A stretch of 64,000 nt of DNA from Streptomyces pactum (lineage in GTDB: Bacteria; Actinomycetota; Actinomycetes; Streptomycetales; Streptomycetaceae): positions 6,893,001 to 6,957,000 of the forward strand of contig NZ_CP019724.1 in assembly GCF_002005225.1 (NCBI RefSeq), written 5' to 3'. Position numbers and translations under genes: made by a program. The number at the start of each line of letters is the position of its first letter. Position 1 is the first letter of the stretch. Shown piece by piece: positions 36,638-45,662 of the stretch. The notes under the pieces were generated by a model. It saw only the letters and a list, made by a program, of their open reading frames with translations, had not been told where the DNA came from and did not search any database.

Positions 36638-39373
36638 ATGTCCCCCATCCCCCGCAGGTCCCTCCTCAAGGCGGCCGCCGTCGCCGGAGCCGCCGCCCAG
36701 ATGAGCTGGGCACTGGGCGCCAAGAACGCCCAGGCCGCGCCCGCCGCCAAGGACGCCGACGCCGATCCCGTCACCCTGACCTGGCTGGAGGACGGCGGCC
36801 TGGGCGCCGCCCCCGGCTCCACCGTCGGCGTCCCCTGGCCCAAGGGCACGTACCGGGAGGACCAGTCGTTCGCCATCACGGACGCGGACGGCAAGGCCGT
36901 ACCCGTGCAGTCCTGGCCCCTCGCCTACTGGCCGGACGGCTCCCTGAAGTGGACCGCGCACGCCGTCGGCTCGGGCAACGGCAAACTCACCCTGGCCGCC
37001 GGCACCCCCGCCGCACCCGCGAAGAAGGTGACCGTCGATCAGCGCGGCGGCACCATCGACATATCGACCGGCGTCATCACCGCGAGAATCGGCAAGTCCG
37101 GCTCGACGCTGATCAAGTCGGTCACCCGGGGCTCCACCGAGATCGCGAAGAACGGCCGCCTCGTCCTGCTGCGCCAGCCCGAGATCGAGGACGGCGACCA
37201 GGGCACGGTGAAGTACGAACGCTTCGACGGCGCGATCGACGAGGTGAAGGTCGAGCAGGACGGCCCGGTCCGCGCCGTCGTGCGCATCGACGGCAAGCAC
37301 CGCAAGGGCCACCGCGGCTGGCTGCCCTTCTCCATCCGCCTCTACTTCCACGCGGGGGCCGACTCCTTCCGGATGGTCCACACCGTCACGTTCGACGGGA
37401 AGCAGGAGCCCGGCAAGGCGAGCGGCGACTTCATCCGCGGCCTCGGCGTCCGCTTCACCGTGCCGATGCGCGACGAGTCCTACGACCGGCACATCCGCAT
37501 CGGCGGTGAGGGCACCGGCATGCTGCGCGAGGCCGTCAAGGGCATCACCGGGCTGCGCCGCGACCCGGGCGCTGCCGTGCAGGCGGCGCAGTTCGCGGGG
37601 GAGAAGCTGCCCGACCCGTCCACCTGGGACCAGCGGGTCACCACCCGCCTGCGGTACATCCCGGAATGGGGCGACTACACCCTCTCCCAGCTCTCCGCCG
37701 ACGGCTTCTCCCTGCGCAAGCGCACCAAGAAGGGCCACGGCTGGATCGGCGCCGGCGGCGGCCGGCGCGCCTCCGGCTTCGGCTACGTCGGCGGGGCGGG
37801 CGGCGGACTCTCCTTCGGACTGCGCGACTTCTGGGAGAAGTACCCCGCCCAGCTCGACATCCGCGACGCCCAGACCGACGAGGCCGAGGTCACCCTCTGG
37901 CTCTGGTCGCCCGAGGCCCAGCCCATGGACCTGCGCTTCTACCACGACGGCATGGGCCAGGACACCTACACCGAGCAGCTCGAGGGCCTCAACATCACCT
38001 ACGAGGACTACGAGCCCGGCTTCGGCACCCCCTACGGCATCGCCCGCACCTCGGAACTGCTGTTCTGGGCCAACGCCGCCACCCCGAGCGCCGAGAGGCT
38101 CGCCGAACAGGTCCAGGCCGTACGCGTACTGCCGCAGCTCGCCGCACCTCCGGCGCAGCTCATCAAGTCCAAGGTCTTCGGCCCCGGCCTCTACTCCGAG
38201 CCCGACCGCTCCACGCCCGCCAAGGCGAGGATCGAGGACCACCTCGACTTCCTCTTCACCTACTACAAGGACCAGGTGGAGCAGCGCCGCTGGTACGGCT
38301 TCTGGGACTACGGCGACGTCATGCACTCCTACGACACCGCCCGCCACCAGTGGCGCTACGACGTCGGCGGCTACGCCTGGGACAACTCCGAGCTGTCGCC
38401 CGACCTCTGGCTCTGGTACGCCTACCTGCGCTCCGGCCGCGCCGACATCTTCCGCTTCGCCGAGGCCATGACCCGGCACACCGGCGAGGTCGACGTCTAC
38501 CACCTCGGCGAATGGGCCGGCCTCGGCACCCGGCACGGCGTCCAGCACTACGCGGACAGCGCCAAGCAGCAGCGCATCGCCAACACCACCTACCGGCGCT
38601 TCTACTACTTCCTCACCGCCGACGAACGCGTCGGCGACCTCATGCACGCCAACGTCGACTCCGACGAGACCTTCCTCGCCCTGGACCCGCTCCGCAAGAT
38701 TCGTACCGAGCCCTACACCCCCGACCGCAACGCACTGTCGGTCGGCTTCGGCACCGACTGGAGCGGCCTGGTCTCGGCGTGGCTGACCGAGTGGGAACGC
38801 AAGGGCCCCAAGTGGGAGAAGGCCAAGGCCCGCGTCCTGTCCACCATGGAGACCATCGCCGCCCAGCCCAACGGCTTCGTCCAGGGCAGCGGCCTGTACG
38901 ACCTGGACACCGGGAGGTTCGCCGTCGCCGACACCCCGAAGGTCGAGGTCTCGCACCTCTCGGCCGTCTTCGGCCTGAACGAACTGTGCGCGGAGCTGAT
39001 CGACCTGGTCGACATGCCGGAGTTCAACGAGGCGTACTACGACTACTGCCGCTACTTCAACGCCTCCAAGACGGAACAGGCGGCCCGGTACGGCAGCAAC
39101 TTCGGCAGCCTCATCCTCTTCCAGGGCCACTCGCGCCTCGACGCCTACGCGGCCGTACAGACCGGCGACGAGAAGCTCGCCGCGCGCGCGTGGCGGAAGT
39201 TCTACGACTCCGACGGCTACCAGGAGTCCGCACCCTGGAGGACGGAGAAGCTGAGCGGTCCGGCCACGCTGGTCCCGGGCAGCGAGGCGACCTGGGTCTC
39301 CACCAACGACACCGCCCTCTACGGCCTCGCCGCCATCGAGAACCTGGCACTTCTGGGGGACAGGATGCCGTAG
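36638..39373 (+). CDS. Tat-exported exo-rhamnogalacturonan-lyase-like protein (PcRGLX/YetA family)
   Basis: 911 residues. A Tat signal (PRRSLLKAAAVAGAAAQ) with an AQA-type cleavage near residue 34. The mature protein opens VTLTWLEDGG and TVGVPWPKGTYREDQSF, the N-terminal domain of the PcRGLX/YetA family, followed by a large beta-rich middle and an alpha-helical (alpha/alpha-barrel-like) part with YGFWDYGDVMHSYD, YAWDNSELSPDLWLWYAYL and GEWAGLGTRHGVQHYAD. In this family the fungal enzyme is a rhamnogalacturonan exolyase (PL26). B. subtilis yetA lies beside the lplABC sugar transporter, as here. So it probably degrades pectin side-region polymers outside the cell; activity itself is inferred. 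Confidence 0.78.
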   Translation: MSPIPRRSLLKAAAVAGAAAQMSWALGAKNAQAAPAAKDADADPVTLTWLEDGGLGAAPGSTVGVPWPKGTYREDQSFAITDADGKAVPVQSWPLAYWPDGSLKWTAHAVGSGNGKLTLAAGTPAAPAKKVTVDQRGGTIDISTGVITARIGKSGSTLIKSVTRGSTEIAKNGRLVLLRQPEIEDGDQGTVKYERFDGAIDEVKVEQDGPVRAVVRIDGKHRKGHRGWLPFSIRLYFHAGADSFRMVHTVTFDGKQEPGKASGDFIRGLGVRFTVPMRDESYDRHIRIGGEGTGMLREAVKGITGLRRDPGAAVQAAQFAGEKLPDPSTWDQRVTTRLRYIPEWGDYTLSQLSADGFSLRKRTKKGHGWIGAGGGRRASGFGYVGGAGGGLSFGLRDFWEKYPAQLDIRDAQTDEAEVTLWLWSPEAQPMDLRFYHDGMGQDTYTEQLEGLNITYEDYEPGFGTPYGIARTSELLFWANAATPSAERLAEQVQAVRVLPQLAAPPAQLIKSKVFGPGLYSEPDRSTPAKARIEDHLDFLFTYYKDQVEQRRWYGFWDYGDVMHSYDTARHQWRYDVGGYAWDNSELSPDLWLWYAYLRSGRADIFRFAEAMTRHTGEVDVYHLGEWAGLGTRHGVQHYADSAKQQRIANTTYRRFYYFLTADERVGDLMHANVDSDETFLALDPLRKIRTEPYTPDRNALSVGFGTDWSGLVSAWLTEWERKGPKWEKAKARVLSTMETIAAQPNGFVQGSGLYDLDTGRFAVADTPKVEVSHLSAVFGLNELCAELIDLVDMPEFNEAYYDYCRYFNASKTEQAARYGSNFGSLILFQGHSRLDAYAAVQTGDEKLAARAWRKFYDSDGYQESAPWRTEKLSGPATLVPGSEATWVSTNDTALYGLAAIENLALLGDRMP

Positions 39374-39412
39374 CCGGCACGTGACGGACGCGGGTGCGGG
39401 CACACTCCACAG

Positions 39413-39871
39413 GTGGACTGGAACCATTACCGATTCCGCAGCCTGTGGGCCCTGCCCGCGCCCGCCCCGGCGGTCTACCGGGAACTGGAACGGATCGAGG
39501 ACTACCCCCGCTGGTGGCCCCAGGTGCGCGAGGTCACCCGGCTCGACGACACCAGCGGAGTCCTCCGGTTCCGCTCGCTCCTCCCCTACGACCTGACCGC
39601 GACCCTGCGCGAGGGACGGCGCGATCCGGCGGCCGGGGTGCTGGAGGTCGCCATGACCGGCGACATGGAGGGCTGGGCGCGCTGGACGGTCACCCCCTGC
39701 GGCACGGGCGCCCTCGCCCGCTACGACCAGGAGGTCGACGTACGCAAGCCGCTGCTGCGCCTGCTCGCCGTCCCGGGGCGGCCGCTGTTCCGGGCCAACC
39801 ACCGGCTGATGATGCGGATGGGGCGACGCGGACTGGCGGCCCGCCTGGAAGACGGTCGGCAAGCGGTTTGA
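39413..39871 (+). CDS. SRPBCC-fold (polyketide cyclase/START-like) protein
   Basis: 152 residues. The SRPBCC lipid-binding fold is suggested by the start HYRFRSLWALPAPAPAVYRE, the motif EDYPRWWPQVREVTRLDD and a C-terminal helix LLRLLAVPGRPLFRANHRLMM. Such proteins bind hydrophobic ligands or act as cyclases/dehydratases in aromatic polyketide synthesis, but no polyketide genes are near, so the ligand is unknown. The GTG at 39413 gives the normal family length. The -35 of the next tRNA promoter lies inside its last codons. Confidence 0.78.
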   Translation: MDWNHYRFRSLWALPAPAPAVYRELERIEDYPRWWPQVREVTRLDDTSGVLRFRSLLPYDLTATLREGRRDPAAGVLEVAMTGDMEGWARWTVTPCGTGALARYDQEVDVRKPLLRLLAVPGRPLFRANHRLMMRMGRRGLAARLEDGRQAV

Positions 39872-39897
39872 ACGAAACGTGCCGGTCCCTGTATTGT
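39868..39897 (+). promoter_or_regulatory. Promoter of tRNA-Val(CAC) copy 2
   Basis: TTGAAC (39868-39873) and TATTGT (39892-39897) with an 18-base spacer, ending 13 bases before the tRNA. Confidence 0.6.
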
Positions 39898-39910
39898 TCA
39901 GTGCGTTCCC

Positions 39911-39982
39911 GGGCGATTAGCTCAGTGGGAGAGCGCTTCGTTCACACCGAAGAGGTCACTGGTTCGAACCCAGTATCGCCCA
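39911..39982 (+). tRNA. tRNA-Val (CAC), copy 2
   Basis: Base-for-base identical to copy 1 at 32029-32100 over 72 nt. It lies downstream of the carbohydrate locus, so the two tRNA genes bracket that locus as direct repeats. Confidence 0.96.
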
Positions 39983-39989
39983 CGTTCGC

Positions 39990-40033
39990 GAGAGCGACGT
40001 GTGTCCGCAGACAACGCGGACCGCGTCGCTCTC
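39990..40033 (+). terminator. Stem-loop after tRNA-Val copy 2
   Basis: GAGAGCGACG pairs with CGTCGCTCTC around an inner GTCCGC/GCGGAC stem, 8 bases after the tRNA. It probably ends the tRNA transcript. Confidence 0.7.
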
Positions 40034-40121
40034 TGCGTTTCTGCGCGGCTTCGCCGCGCGAAGCGGGGGCTTCGCCACCCGCACCCCCTTGCCCGGCGTT
40101 GCCCTGGCCGCAGTGGTGTGC

Positions 40122-40847
40122 TCACGCCGCAGCCGGCAGGTCCGGTCGCAGCGGCCAGGCCGGGTCCACCGCTTCCTCGGTGCCGTTGAGTGCGAACCAC
40201 GCCTGCAGTCCCCGCGCCTGCCCGGCGTGCCACACCGCCTGGAGTGTGTGCAGCTCGGCCGGGGAAAGGCGTTCCAGCCGTGCCGGGAAGCGGCGCCCCA
40301 CCGCCCGTACGACCTCCAGCGCGGCCTGCGCGTCGGCCGCCGCGTCGTGCGCGCCCTCCAGTTCGACGCCGTAGTGCGCGCACAGGTCGGTGAGGGTGCG
40401 CCGGCCCTTGCGGTACCGGTCCAGGTGCTTGTCGAGCACGCGCGGGTCGAGGACGTGCAGTGACGTCCGCTCCACCCAGCGGCTGAGGGAGGAAGCGCGG
40501 TGCCGGCGCAACTCCCGGTCCAGCAGCGTGAGGTCGAACGGCGCGTTCATCACCACGAGCGGACGCCCCGCGCGGGTCTGCTCGGCCAGCGCTTCCGCTA
40601 TCTCGTACATCACCGGCGCCGGCCAGCGGCCGTGGTGCCGCACATGCTCCTGCGTCAGCCCGTGCACGGCGGTGGCCGCCTCCGGCACCGGCACGCCCGG
40701 GTTCACCAGCCACCTGGTCACGCGCGGCCCCAGTCCCGGCGCGTCCTGGACGACGAGGGCCGCCGACACGATCCGGTCGGTCTCGACGTCCACACCCGTC
40801 GTCTCCGTGTCGAAGGCGGCCAGCGGCCCTTCGAACCAGCTCGTCAT
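40122..40847 (-). CDS. DEDDh 3'-5' exonuclease (DNA polymerase III epsilon-like)
   Basis: 241 residues. Exo I is AAFDTETTGVDVETDRI (catalytic D-x-E), Exo II lies in VVMNAPFDLTLLDREL, and Exo III epsilon is GAHDAAADAQAALEVV (H and D of DEDDh). The C-terminal ~55 residues (LSPAELHTLQAVWHAGQARG) are an extension often present in actinobacterial members. It degrades single-stranded DNA or RNA 3'-5', probably in repair rather than as replicative proofreader. The ATG at 40847 is divergent from the DUF4365 pair. Confidence 0.9.
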   Translation of the reverse strand: MTSWFEGPLAAFDTETTGVDVETDRIVSAALVVQDAPGLGPRVTRWLVNPGVPVPEAATAVHGLTQEHVRHHGRWPAPVMYEIAEALAEQTRAGRPLVVMNAPFDLTLLDRELRRHRASSLSRWVERTSLHVLDPRVLDKHLDRYRKGRRTLTDLCAHYGVELEGAHDAAADAQAALEVVRAVGRRFPARLERLSPAELHTLQAVWHAGQARGLQAWFALNGTEEAVDPAWPLRPDLPAAA

Positions 40848-41018
40848 AGCGCACTCAACTCCTCGTGGGTATAAGGCGGCTGAGGCGCCGTCTTCTGTCC
40901 CGGTTCGGTGATACCCGGGCTGTTTGCGGCGTACGCCGGAAGGACACAACAGGAGTACGGGTCTTTGCAGTTCAGCGACCCGAAGTGAGGATTCACCGGT
41001 TCTGGAAGGCTGTTGGCC

Positions 41019-41585
41019 ATGGCCATAGCGCAGCCCGAACGGGGCGGGCTGCTGCCCGAGCGCACGGCGCCCTCTCGCGGCTCTCTCGCCACCACCGCCT
41101 GCATGGAGACCTTGCAGGTCGGCTACCTCCACGCGGTCGCCGCGGCGGCGGGCTGCTCGCTCTCCCAGCCGTTCCCGGACAACGGCATCGACTGGCACGT
41201 CAGCCACAGCGCCCCCGGGCACACGGTCGACGACGAGGTCACCATCAAGGTGCAGCTCAAGGCGACGTACCAGATCCCGCCGGGCCCGCCCGGCCGCTTC
41301 TTCTCCTTCACGCTCGACAACGACCACCTGGCGAAGCTCGCCCGCACCCCGGTCTCGGTGCACAAGATCCTCGTCGTGATGATCGTCCCCCGCTCCCGGG
41401 ACCAGTGGCTGCGCGCGGGCCACGACCGGCTCGACCTCAGGCACTGCTGCTACTGGACCAACCTCGCCGGGCACCCGGTCACCGGCCGGCGGCGCACCAC
41501 CGTGCGGATACCGACCGCGCGGGTCTTCGACGACCGGGCGCTGTGCGAGATCATGACGCGGGTCGGGACGGGAGGGAAACCATGA
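41019..41585 (+). CDS. DUF4365 protein, PD-(D/E)XK nuclease-like fold
   Basis: 188 residues from the ATG at 41019 (GGAAGG nine bases before; a TTG at 41013 is possible). The N-terminus MAMAIAQPERGGLLPER is disordered, then a helix (METLQVGYLHAVAAAAGCSL), PFPDNGIDWHVSH with a conserved D-x-x-x-D, and VTIKVQLKATYQIP, where Q-x-K replaces E-x-K, as in DUF4365 proteins. These pieces fit the core alpha-beta-beta-beta-alpha of restriction-nuclease-like enzymes with the active-site D and QxK. The stop overlaps the next gene (ATGA). A role in nucleic acid cleavage or defence is possible but not shown. Confidence 0.72.
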   Translation: MAIAQPERGGLLPERTAPSRGSLATTACMETLQVGYLHAVAAAAGCSLSQPFPDNGIDWHVSHSAPGHTVDDEVTIKVQLKATYQIPPGPPGRFFSFTLDNDHLAKLARTPVSVHKILVVMIVPRSRDQWLRAGHDRLDLRHCCYWTNLAGHPVTGRRRTTVRIPTARVFDDRALCEIMTRVGTGGKP

Positions 41586-42853
41586 CGCACCGCCCGACCG
41601 GTGAGCCCCTGCGCGCCGTGCGGCCGCACCCCGCCCACACCGCCGGCGACAGCGCCTGGGACGACGGCCGCACGCCCGAGTCCGGCGCCGTCGACCCGGC
41701 CGTGCTGACCGCTCTGCTCCACCGGCACGGCTGGCGGCGGCGCGGCGGCGCCCCCGGCCGCTACGGCCGCTGGACCCCGCCCGGCCCGGCCGCCGGCGCC
41801 ACCAGCCTCCTGGTGCCCGTCAGCCGCGCCTTCCCGGACAGCGACGACCTGCTCGGCGAGGCGCTGCTCGCCCTGTCCCGCAGCGGCACGCCGACCGCCC
41901 GCGAGATCCTCGTCTCCCTCGCCGTGCCCAGCGACGAGATCCGCTGGGGGCGCGACGTGCCGGCCGGACCCGGCGGCACCGCGTCCTGGACCGTGGAGGA
42001 GCAACTGCGCTCCGCCGCCCGCCGGATGCTGCTCGCCGGAGCACTCGCCACGCGCGCGCGAGCGGGCTACTACGGAGCCCGGCACCGGCGCGCCGCCGCC
42101 GAGGCCCTGGAGAACGTCCTGGTCGGACCCGCCCCCGGCGGCCGTCGACTCACGGCATTCGTGCCCGTCGCCACCGGCCGCCCCCTCGCCGTACGCCTCC
42201 ACCACGCGCTCTACGCCGCCCGCGAGGCCGTCGACTACCGGCGGGCCACCGGCGGCATGGAGGCCTTCGACACGGCCGTCGCCGCGGGCGTGAGCCATGA
42301 GCTCACCGAGGCGCTCGTCGCCCTGGTCCGCGGCACGGAGGGTGCGCGGATCGCCGTCGACTGGGCGCCGGCCGCCGGCGTCCCCGAGGGCTGCGCCGCC
42401 CTCGCCGAACCCGTCGAGTTCTCGCCCGGCGACCTGCCCGCGCTGCGCGAGGCCGCCGCCCGCTACCTGCACGCCGAGCCTTCCGTGCCGGTGCGGATCA
42501 CCGGCACCGTCGTCCGCATGCGCCGCCCCGGGCCACGCGGCGCGGGGACCGTACGGCTGCGCGTACTGGCCGGCGCGGAGGTGCCGCACGTACGGGTCAC
42601 CCTGGACGAGGAGGCCTACCGGATCGCCGGGCACGCCCATCTCGTCGGGCTGCCGGTGCGGGTGCTCGGCCGGCTGGAGAGCCGGGGCGGGTTCCGCCGG
42701 CTCACCGGCGCCTGCGAGATCGCTCCCGTGCAGGTCGACGACGCGGAGCGGGACCGGCTGCTGAAGGCGGTCCAGGAACATGTCGAGGTGGCGGCCTTCT
42801 TCGAGGAGACCTGCGGAGGGGAGGGCGGGGACGACGGCGACTGCGGGGACTGA
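41582..42853 (+). CDS. Unknown 423-aa protein coupled to the DUF4365 gene
   Basis: 423 residues, not recognised. It starts inside the stop of the DUF4365 gene, so the two products are made together. It appears to have a helical N-terminal half ([56 protein letters not shown]) and a C-terminal beta-rich part of about 90 residues, from [19 protein letters not shown] to [18 protein letters not shown], that resembles an OB-like barrel. It ends with an acidic tail ([13 protein letters not shown]). No catalytic motif seen. It could be a nucleic-acid-binding or target-sensing partner of the nuclease-like protein; this is inference. Confidence 0.7.
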   Translation: MTHRPTGEPLRAVRPHPAHTAGDSAWDDGRTPESGAVDPAVLTALLHRHGWRRRGGAPGRYGRWTPPGPAAGATSLLVPVSRAFPDSDDLLGEALLALSRSGTPTAREILVSLAVPSDEIRWGRDVPAGPGGTASWTVEEQLRSAARRMLLAGALATRARAGYYGARHRRAAAEALENVLVGPAPGGRRLTAFVPVATGRPLAVRLHHALYAAREAVDYRRATGGMEAFDTAVAAGVSHELTEALVALVRGTEGARIAVDWAPAAGVPEGCAALAEPVEFSPGDLPALREAAARYLHAEPSVPVRITGTVVRMRRPGPRGAGTVRLRVLAGAEVPHVRVTLDEEAYRIAGHAHLVGLPVRVLGRLESRGGFRRLTGACEIAPVQVDDAERDRLLKAVQEHVEVAAFFEETCGGEGGDDGDCGD

Positions 42854-42945
42854 TTTCGCGGTGGGCGGGCCGGGGTCGGTACGATCGCCCTCACGCGTGC
42901 GCTCCGGTATGGCGCCGCGGCCCCACCTTCAGTCAGGAGAGACCG

Positions 42946-44922
42946 GTGTCAGACGTCCGTGTGATCATCCAACGCGATTCCGAGCGGGAAGAACGCGTGG
43001 TGACGACGGGCACCACGGCCGCCGAGCTCTTCGCCGGCCAGCGCTCGATCATCGCGGCGCGCGTGGCCGGTGAGCTCAAGGACCTCGCCTACGAGGTCGG
43101 GGACGGCGAGACCGTCGAGGGCGTCGAGATCTCCTCCGAGGACGGCCTGAACATCCTGCGCCACTCCACCGCGCACGTCATGGCCCAGGCCGTGCAGGAG
43201 CTCTTCCCCGAGGCGAAGCTGGGCATCGGCCCGCCGGTCAAGGACGGCTTCTACTACGACTTCGACGTGGAGAAGCCCTTCCACCCCGATGACCTCAAGG
43301 CCATCGAGAAGAAGATGCAGGAGATCCAGAAGCGCGGCCAGCGCTTCTCGCGCCGCGTCGTCACCGACGACGCCGCCCGCGAGGAGCTCGCCGACGAGCC
43401 GTACAAGCTGGAGCTGATCGGCCTCAAGGGCTCCGCCTCGCACGACGACGGCGCGGACGTCGAGGTCGGCGCCGGCGAGCTGACGATCTACGACAACCTG
43501 GACGCCAAGACCGGTGAGCTGTGCTGGAAGGACCTCTGCCGCGGTCCCCACCTGCCCACCACCCGGAACATCCCGGCGTTCAAGCTGATGCGCAACGCCG
43601 CCGCCTACTGGCGCGGCAGCGAGAAGAACCCGATGCTCCAGCGCATCTACGGCACCGCCTGGCCGTCCAAGGACGAGCTGAAGGCGCACCTGGAGTTCCT
43701 CGCCGAGGCCGAGAAGCGCGACCACCGCAAGCTCGGCAGCGAGCTGGACCTGTTCTCCATCCCGGAGCAGATCGGCTCCGGCCTCGCGGTCTTCCACCCC
43801 AAGGGCGGCGTGATCCGCCGGGTCATGGAGGACTACTCGCGGCGCCGCCACGAGGAGGAGGGGTACGAGTTCGTCTATAGCCCGCACGCGACCAAGGCGA
43901 AGCTCTTCGAGACCTCGGGCCACCTGGACTGGTACGCGGACGGCATGTACCCGCCCATGCAGCTCGACGAGGGCGTGGACTACTACCTCAAGCCCATGAA
44001 CTGCCCGATGCACAACCTGATCTTCGACGCGCGCGGCCGCTCGTACCGCGAACTGCCGCTGCGCCTGTTCGAGTTCGGGACCGTGTACCGGTACGAGAAG
44101 TCGGGCGTCGTGCACGGCCTGACCCGGGCCCGCGGCTTCACCCAGGACGACGCGCACATCTACTGCACCCGCGAGCAGATGTCGGAGGAGCTCGACAAGA
44201 CGCTCACCTTCGTCCTGAACCTGCTGCGCGACTACGGCCTGACCGACTTCTACCTGGAGCTGTCCACCAAGGACCCGGAGAAGTTCGTCGGCTCCGACGA
44301 GGCCTGGGAAGAGGCCACCGAGACGCTGCGCCAGGTCGCCGAGAAGCAGGGTCTGCCCCTGGTCCCGGACCCGGGCGGCGCCGCCTTCTACGGCCCGAAG
44401 ATCTCCGTCCAGACCAAGGACGCCATCGGCCGGACCTGGCAGATGTCGACCATCCAGCTCGATTTCAACCTGCCGGAGCGCTTCGACCTGGAGTACACCG
44501 GCGCGGACGGTGCCAAGCAGCGCCCGGTCATGATCCACCGCGCGCTGTTCGGCTCCATCGAGCGCTTCTTCGCGGTGCTCCTCGAGCACTACGCGGGCGC
44601 CTTCCCGGCGTGGCTGGCGCCGGTGCAGGCGGTGGGAATCCCGGTGGGTGACGCTCACGTGCAGTACCTGGAGGAGTTCGCGGCGGAGGCGCGGCGGAAG
44701 GGGCTGCGCGTCGACGTGGACTCCTCCTCGGACCGGATGCAGAAGAAGATCCGCACCCAGCAGAAGCAGAAGGTCCCGTTCATGATCATCGTCGGTGACG
44801 AGGACATGCACGGGGGCACGGTGTCGTTCCGCTACCGCGACGGTTCGCAGGAGAACGGCATTCCGCGTGACCAGGCGCTGGCGAAGCTCGTTGATGTGGT
44901 GGAGCGCCGTATTCAGGTGTGA
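42946..44922 (+). CDS. thrS: Threonyl-tRNA synthetase
   Basis: 658 residues. Charges tRNA-Thr with threonine. In order: an N-terminal TGS domain (about 1-65), the editing domain ([20 protein letters not shown] and its second metal-like motif), the class II catalytic core with motif 2 in [20 protein letters not shown], zinc Cys in MNCPMHNL and a His in DDAHIYC, motif 3 in [12 protein letters not shown], and the anticodon-binding domain from [25 protein letters not shown] precedes the GTG. No T-box leader was seen. Length is usual. Head of the conserved thrS-HIT-...-pgsA-patA-pimA block. Confidence 0.97.
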   Translation: MSDVRVIIQRDSEREERVVTTGTTAAELFAGQRSIIAARVAGELKDLAYEVGDGETVEGVEISSEDGLNILRHSTAHVMAQAVQELFPEAKLGIGPPVKDGFYYDFDVEKPFHPDDLKAIEKKMQEIQKRGQRFSRRVVTDDAAREELADEPYKLELIGLKGSASHDDGADVEVGAGELTIYDNLDAKTGELCWKDLCRGPHLPTTRNIPAFKLMRNAAAYWRGSEKNPMLQRIYGTAWPSKDELKAHLEFLAEAEKRDHRKLGSELDLFSIPEQIGSGLAVFHPKGGVIRRVMEDYSRRRHEEEGYEFVYSPHATKAKLFETSGHLDWYADGMYPPMQLDEGVDYYLKPMNCPMHNLIFDARGRSYRELPLRLFEFGTVYRYEKSGVVHGLTRARGFTQDDAHIYCTREQMSEELDKTLTFVLNLLRDYGLTDFYLELSTKDPEKFVGSDEAWEEATETLRQVAEKQGLPLVPDPGGAAFYGPKISVQTKDAIGRTWQMSTIQLDFNLPERFDLEYTGADGAKQRPVMIHRALFGSIERFFAVLLEHYAGAFPAWLAPVQAVGIPVGDAHVQYLEEFAAEARRKGLRVDVDSSSDRMQKKIRTQQKQKVPFMIIVGDEDMHGGTVSFRYRDGSQENGIPRDQALAKLVDVVERRIQV

Positions 44923-44925
44923 CAC

Positions 44926-45013
44926 GCTCCCCGCCCGTACGGGGACGGTCCGTTCACGCCGCTTGTCGGACACACGAAGGTGCTGTTGCTCCCCGCAAAC
45001 GCGGGGATCGGCC
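44926..45013 (+). repeat. Two degenerate hairpin repeats, 62 bases apart (type I-E CRISPR-like)
   Basis: GCTCCCCGC-N6-CGGGGA occurs at 44926 and again exactly 62 bases later at 44988 (GCTCCCCGCAAACGCGGGGA). Both resemble the stem of type I-E CRISPR repeats common in actinobacteria, and a 61-62 base period fits repeat plus spacer. There are only two copies, the loops differ, and no cas genes are present; they could equally be unrelated terminator hairpins after thrS. Confidence 0.3.
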
Positions 45014-45036
45014 CCCGGGAGGAGCTCCCGGGGGCC
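45010..45036 (+). terminator. thrS terminator hairpin
   Basis: A perfect 12-bp stem GGCCCCCGGGAG / CTCCCGGGGGCC with a GAG loop, followed by CTTTC. Confidence 0.8.
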
Positions 45037-45074
45037 CTTTCAGGTTCCAAGCGCCGACGCCATATGCTGCACAC

Positions 45075-45620
45075 ATGACGAGCGAGCCGGAGCAGCAGCT
45101 GGGAGTGGGCACGCCGGACGCGTTCCAGCGCCTGTGGACGCCCCACCGGATGGCCTACATTCAGGGCGAGAACAAGCCGAGCGGCCCCGGTGCCGACGAC
45201 GGCTGCCCCTTCTGCTCGATCCCGGCCAAGTCCGACGAGGACGGTCTGATCGTCCGGCGCGGCGAGCACGTTTACGCGGTGCTCAACTTGTACCCCTACA
45301 ACGGCGGCCACCTGATGGTCGTGCCGTACCGCCACGTCGCCGACTACACCGAGCTGAACGCCGTGGAGACCGCGGAGCTGGCCGAGCTCACCAAGCAGGC
45401 GATGACGGCCCTGCGCACCGCGTCCGGCGCCCACGGTTTCAACATCGGCATGAACCAGGGCACGGTGGCGGGCGCGGGCATCGCCGCTCACCTGCACCAG
45501 CATGTGGTGCCCCGCTGGGGCGGCGACACCAATTTCCTTCCCGTGATTGGCCACACCAAGGTCCTGCCCCAGCTCCTGGGCGACACCCGCAAGATGCTGG
45601 CGGAGGCGTGGCCGGCGTAG
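45075..45620 (+). CDS. HIT-family nucleotide hydrolase/phosphorylase (Ap4A phosphorylase-like)
   Basis: 181 residues. The histidine triad is AAHLHQHVVPRWGGDTNF (HxHxHxx), with the nucleotide-binding AVLNLYPYNGGHLMVVPYRH upstream and an N-terminal CPFCSIP pair of Cys that may bind zinc. The mycobacterial neighbour of thrS in the same arrangement is a diadenosine-tetraphosphate phosphorylase, so removal of Ap4A made by aminoacyl-tRNA synthetases is likely. The ATG at 45075 is chosen for family length. Confidence 0.9.
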   Translation: MTSEPEQQLGVGTPDAFQRLWTPHRMAYIQGENKPSGPGADDGCPFCSIPAKSDEDGLIVRRGEHVYAVLNLYPYNGGHLMVVPYRHVADYTELNAVETAELAELTKQAMTALRTASGAHGFNIGMNQGTVAGAGIAAHLHQHVVPRWGGDTNFLPVIGHTKVLPQLLGDTRKMLAEAWPA

Positions 45621-45652
45621 CGGGGCGCGCCCCGCGCCGGCAGGGCGCCCCG
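45621..45652. terminator. Terminator between convergent genes
   Basis: CGGGGCGC (45621-45628) pairs with GCGCCCCG (45645-45652) right after the HIT stop, before the end of the minus-strand membrane-protein gene. Confidence 0.55.
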
Positions 45653-45662
45653 GACGTGAGGC

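Noticed and set aside
32029..39982. Integrative element with the two tRNA-Val genes as attL/attR
   Set aside because: Both tRNAs have full promoters and terminators and no integrase, excisionase or phage gene is between them.
42854..42945. T-box leader before thrS
   Set aside because: Only 92 bases lie between the genes and no T-box sequence is present.
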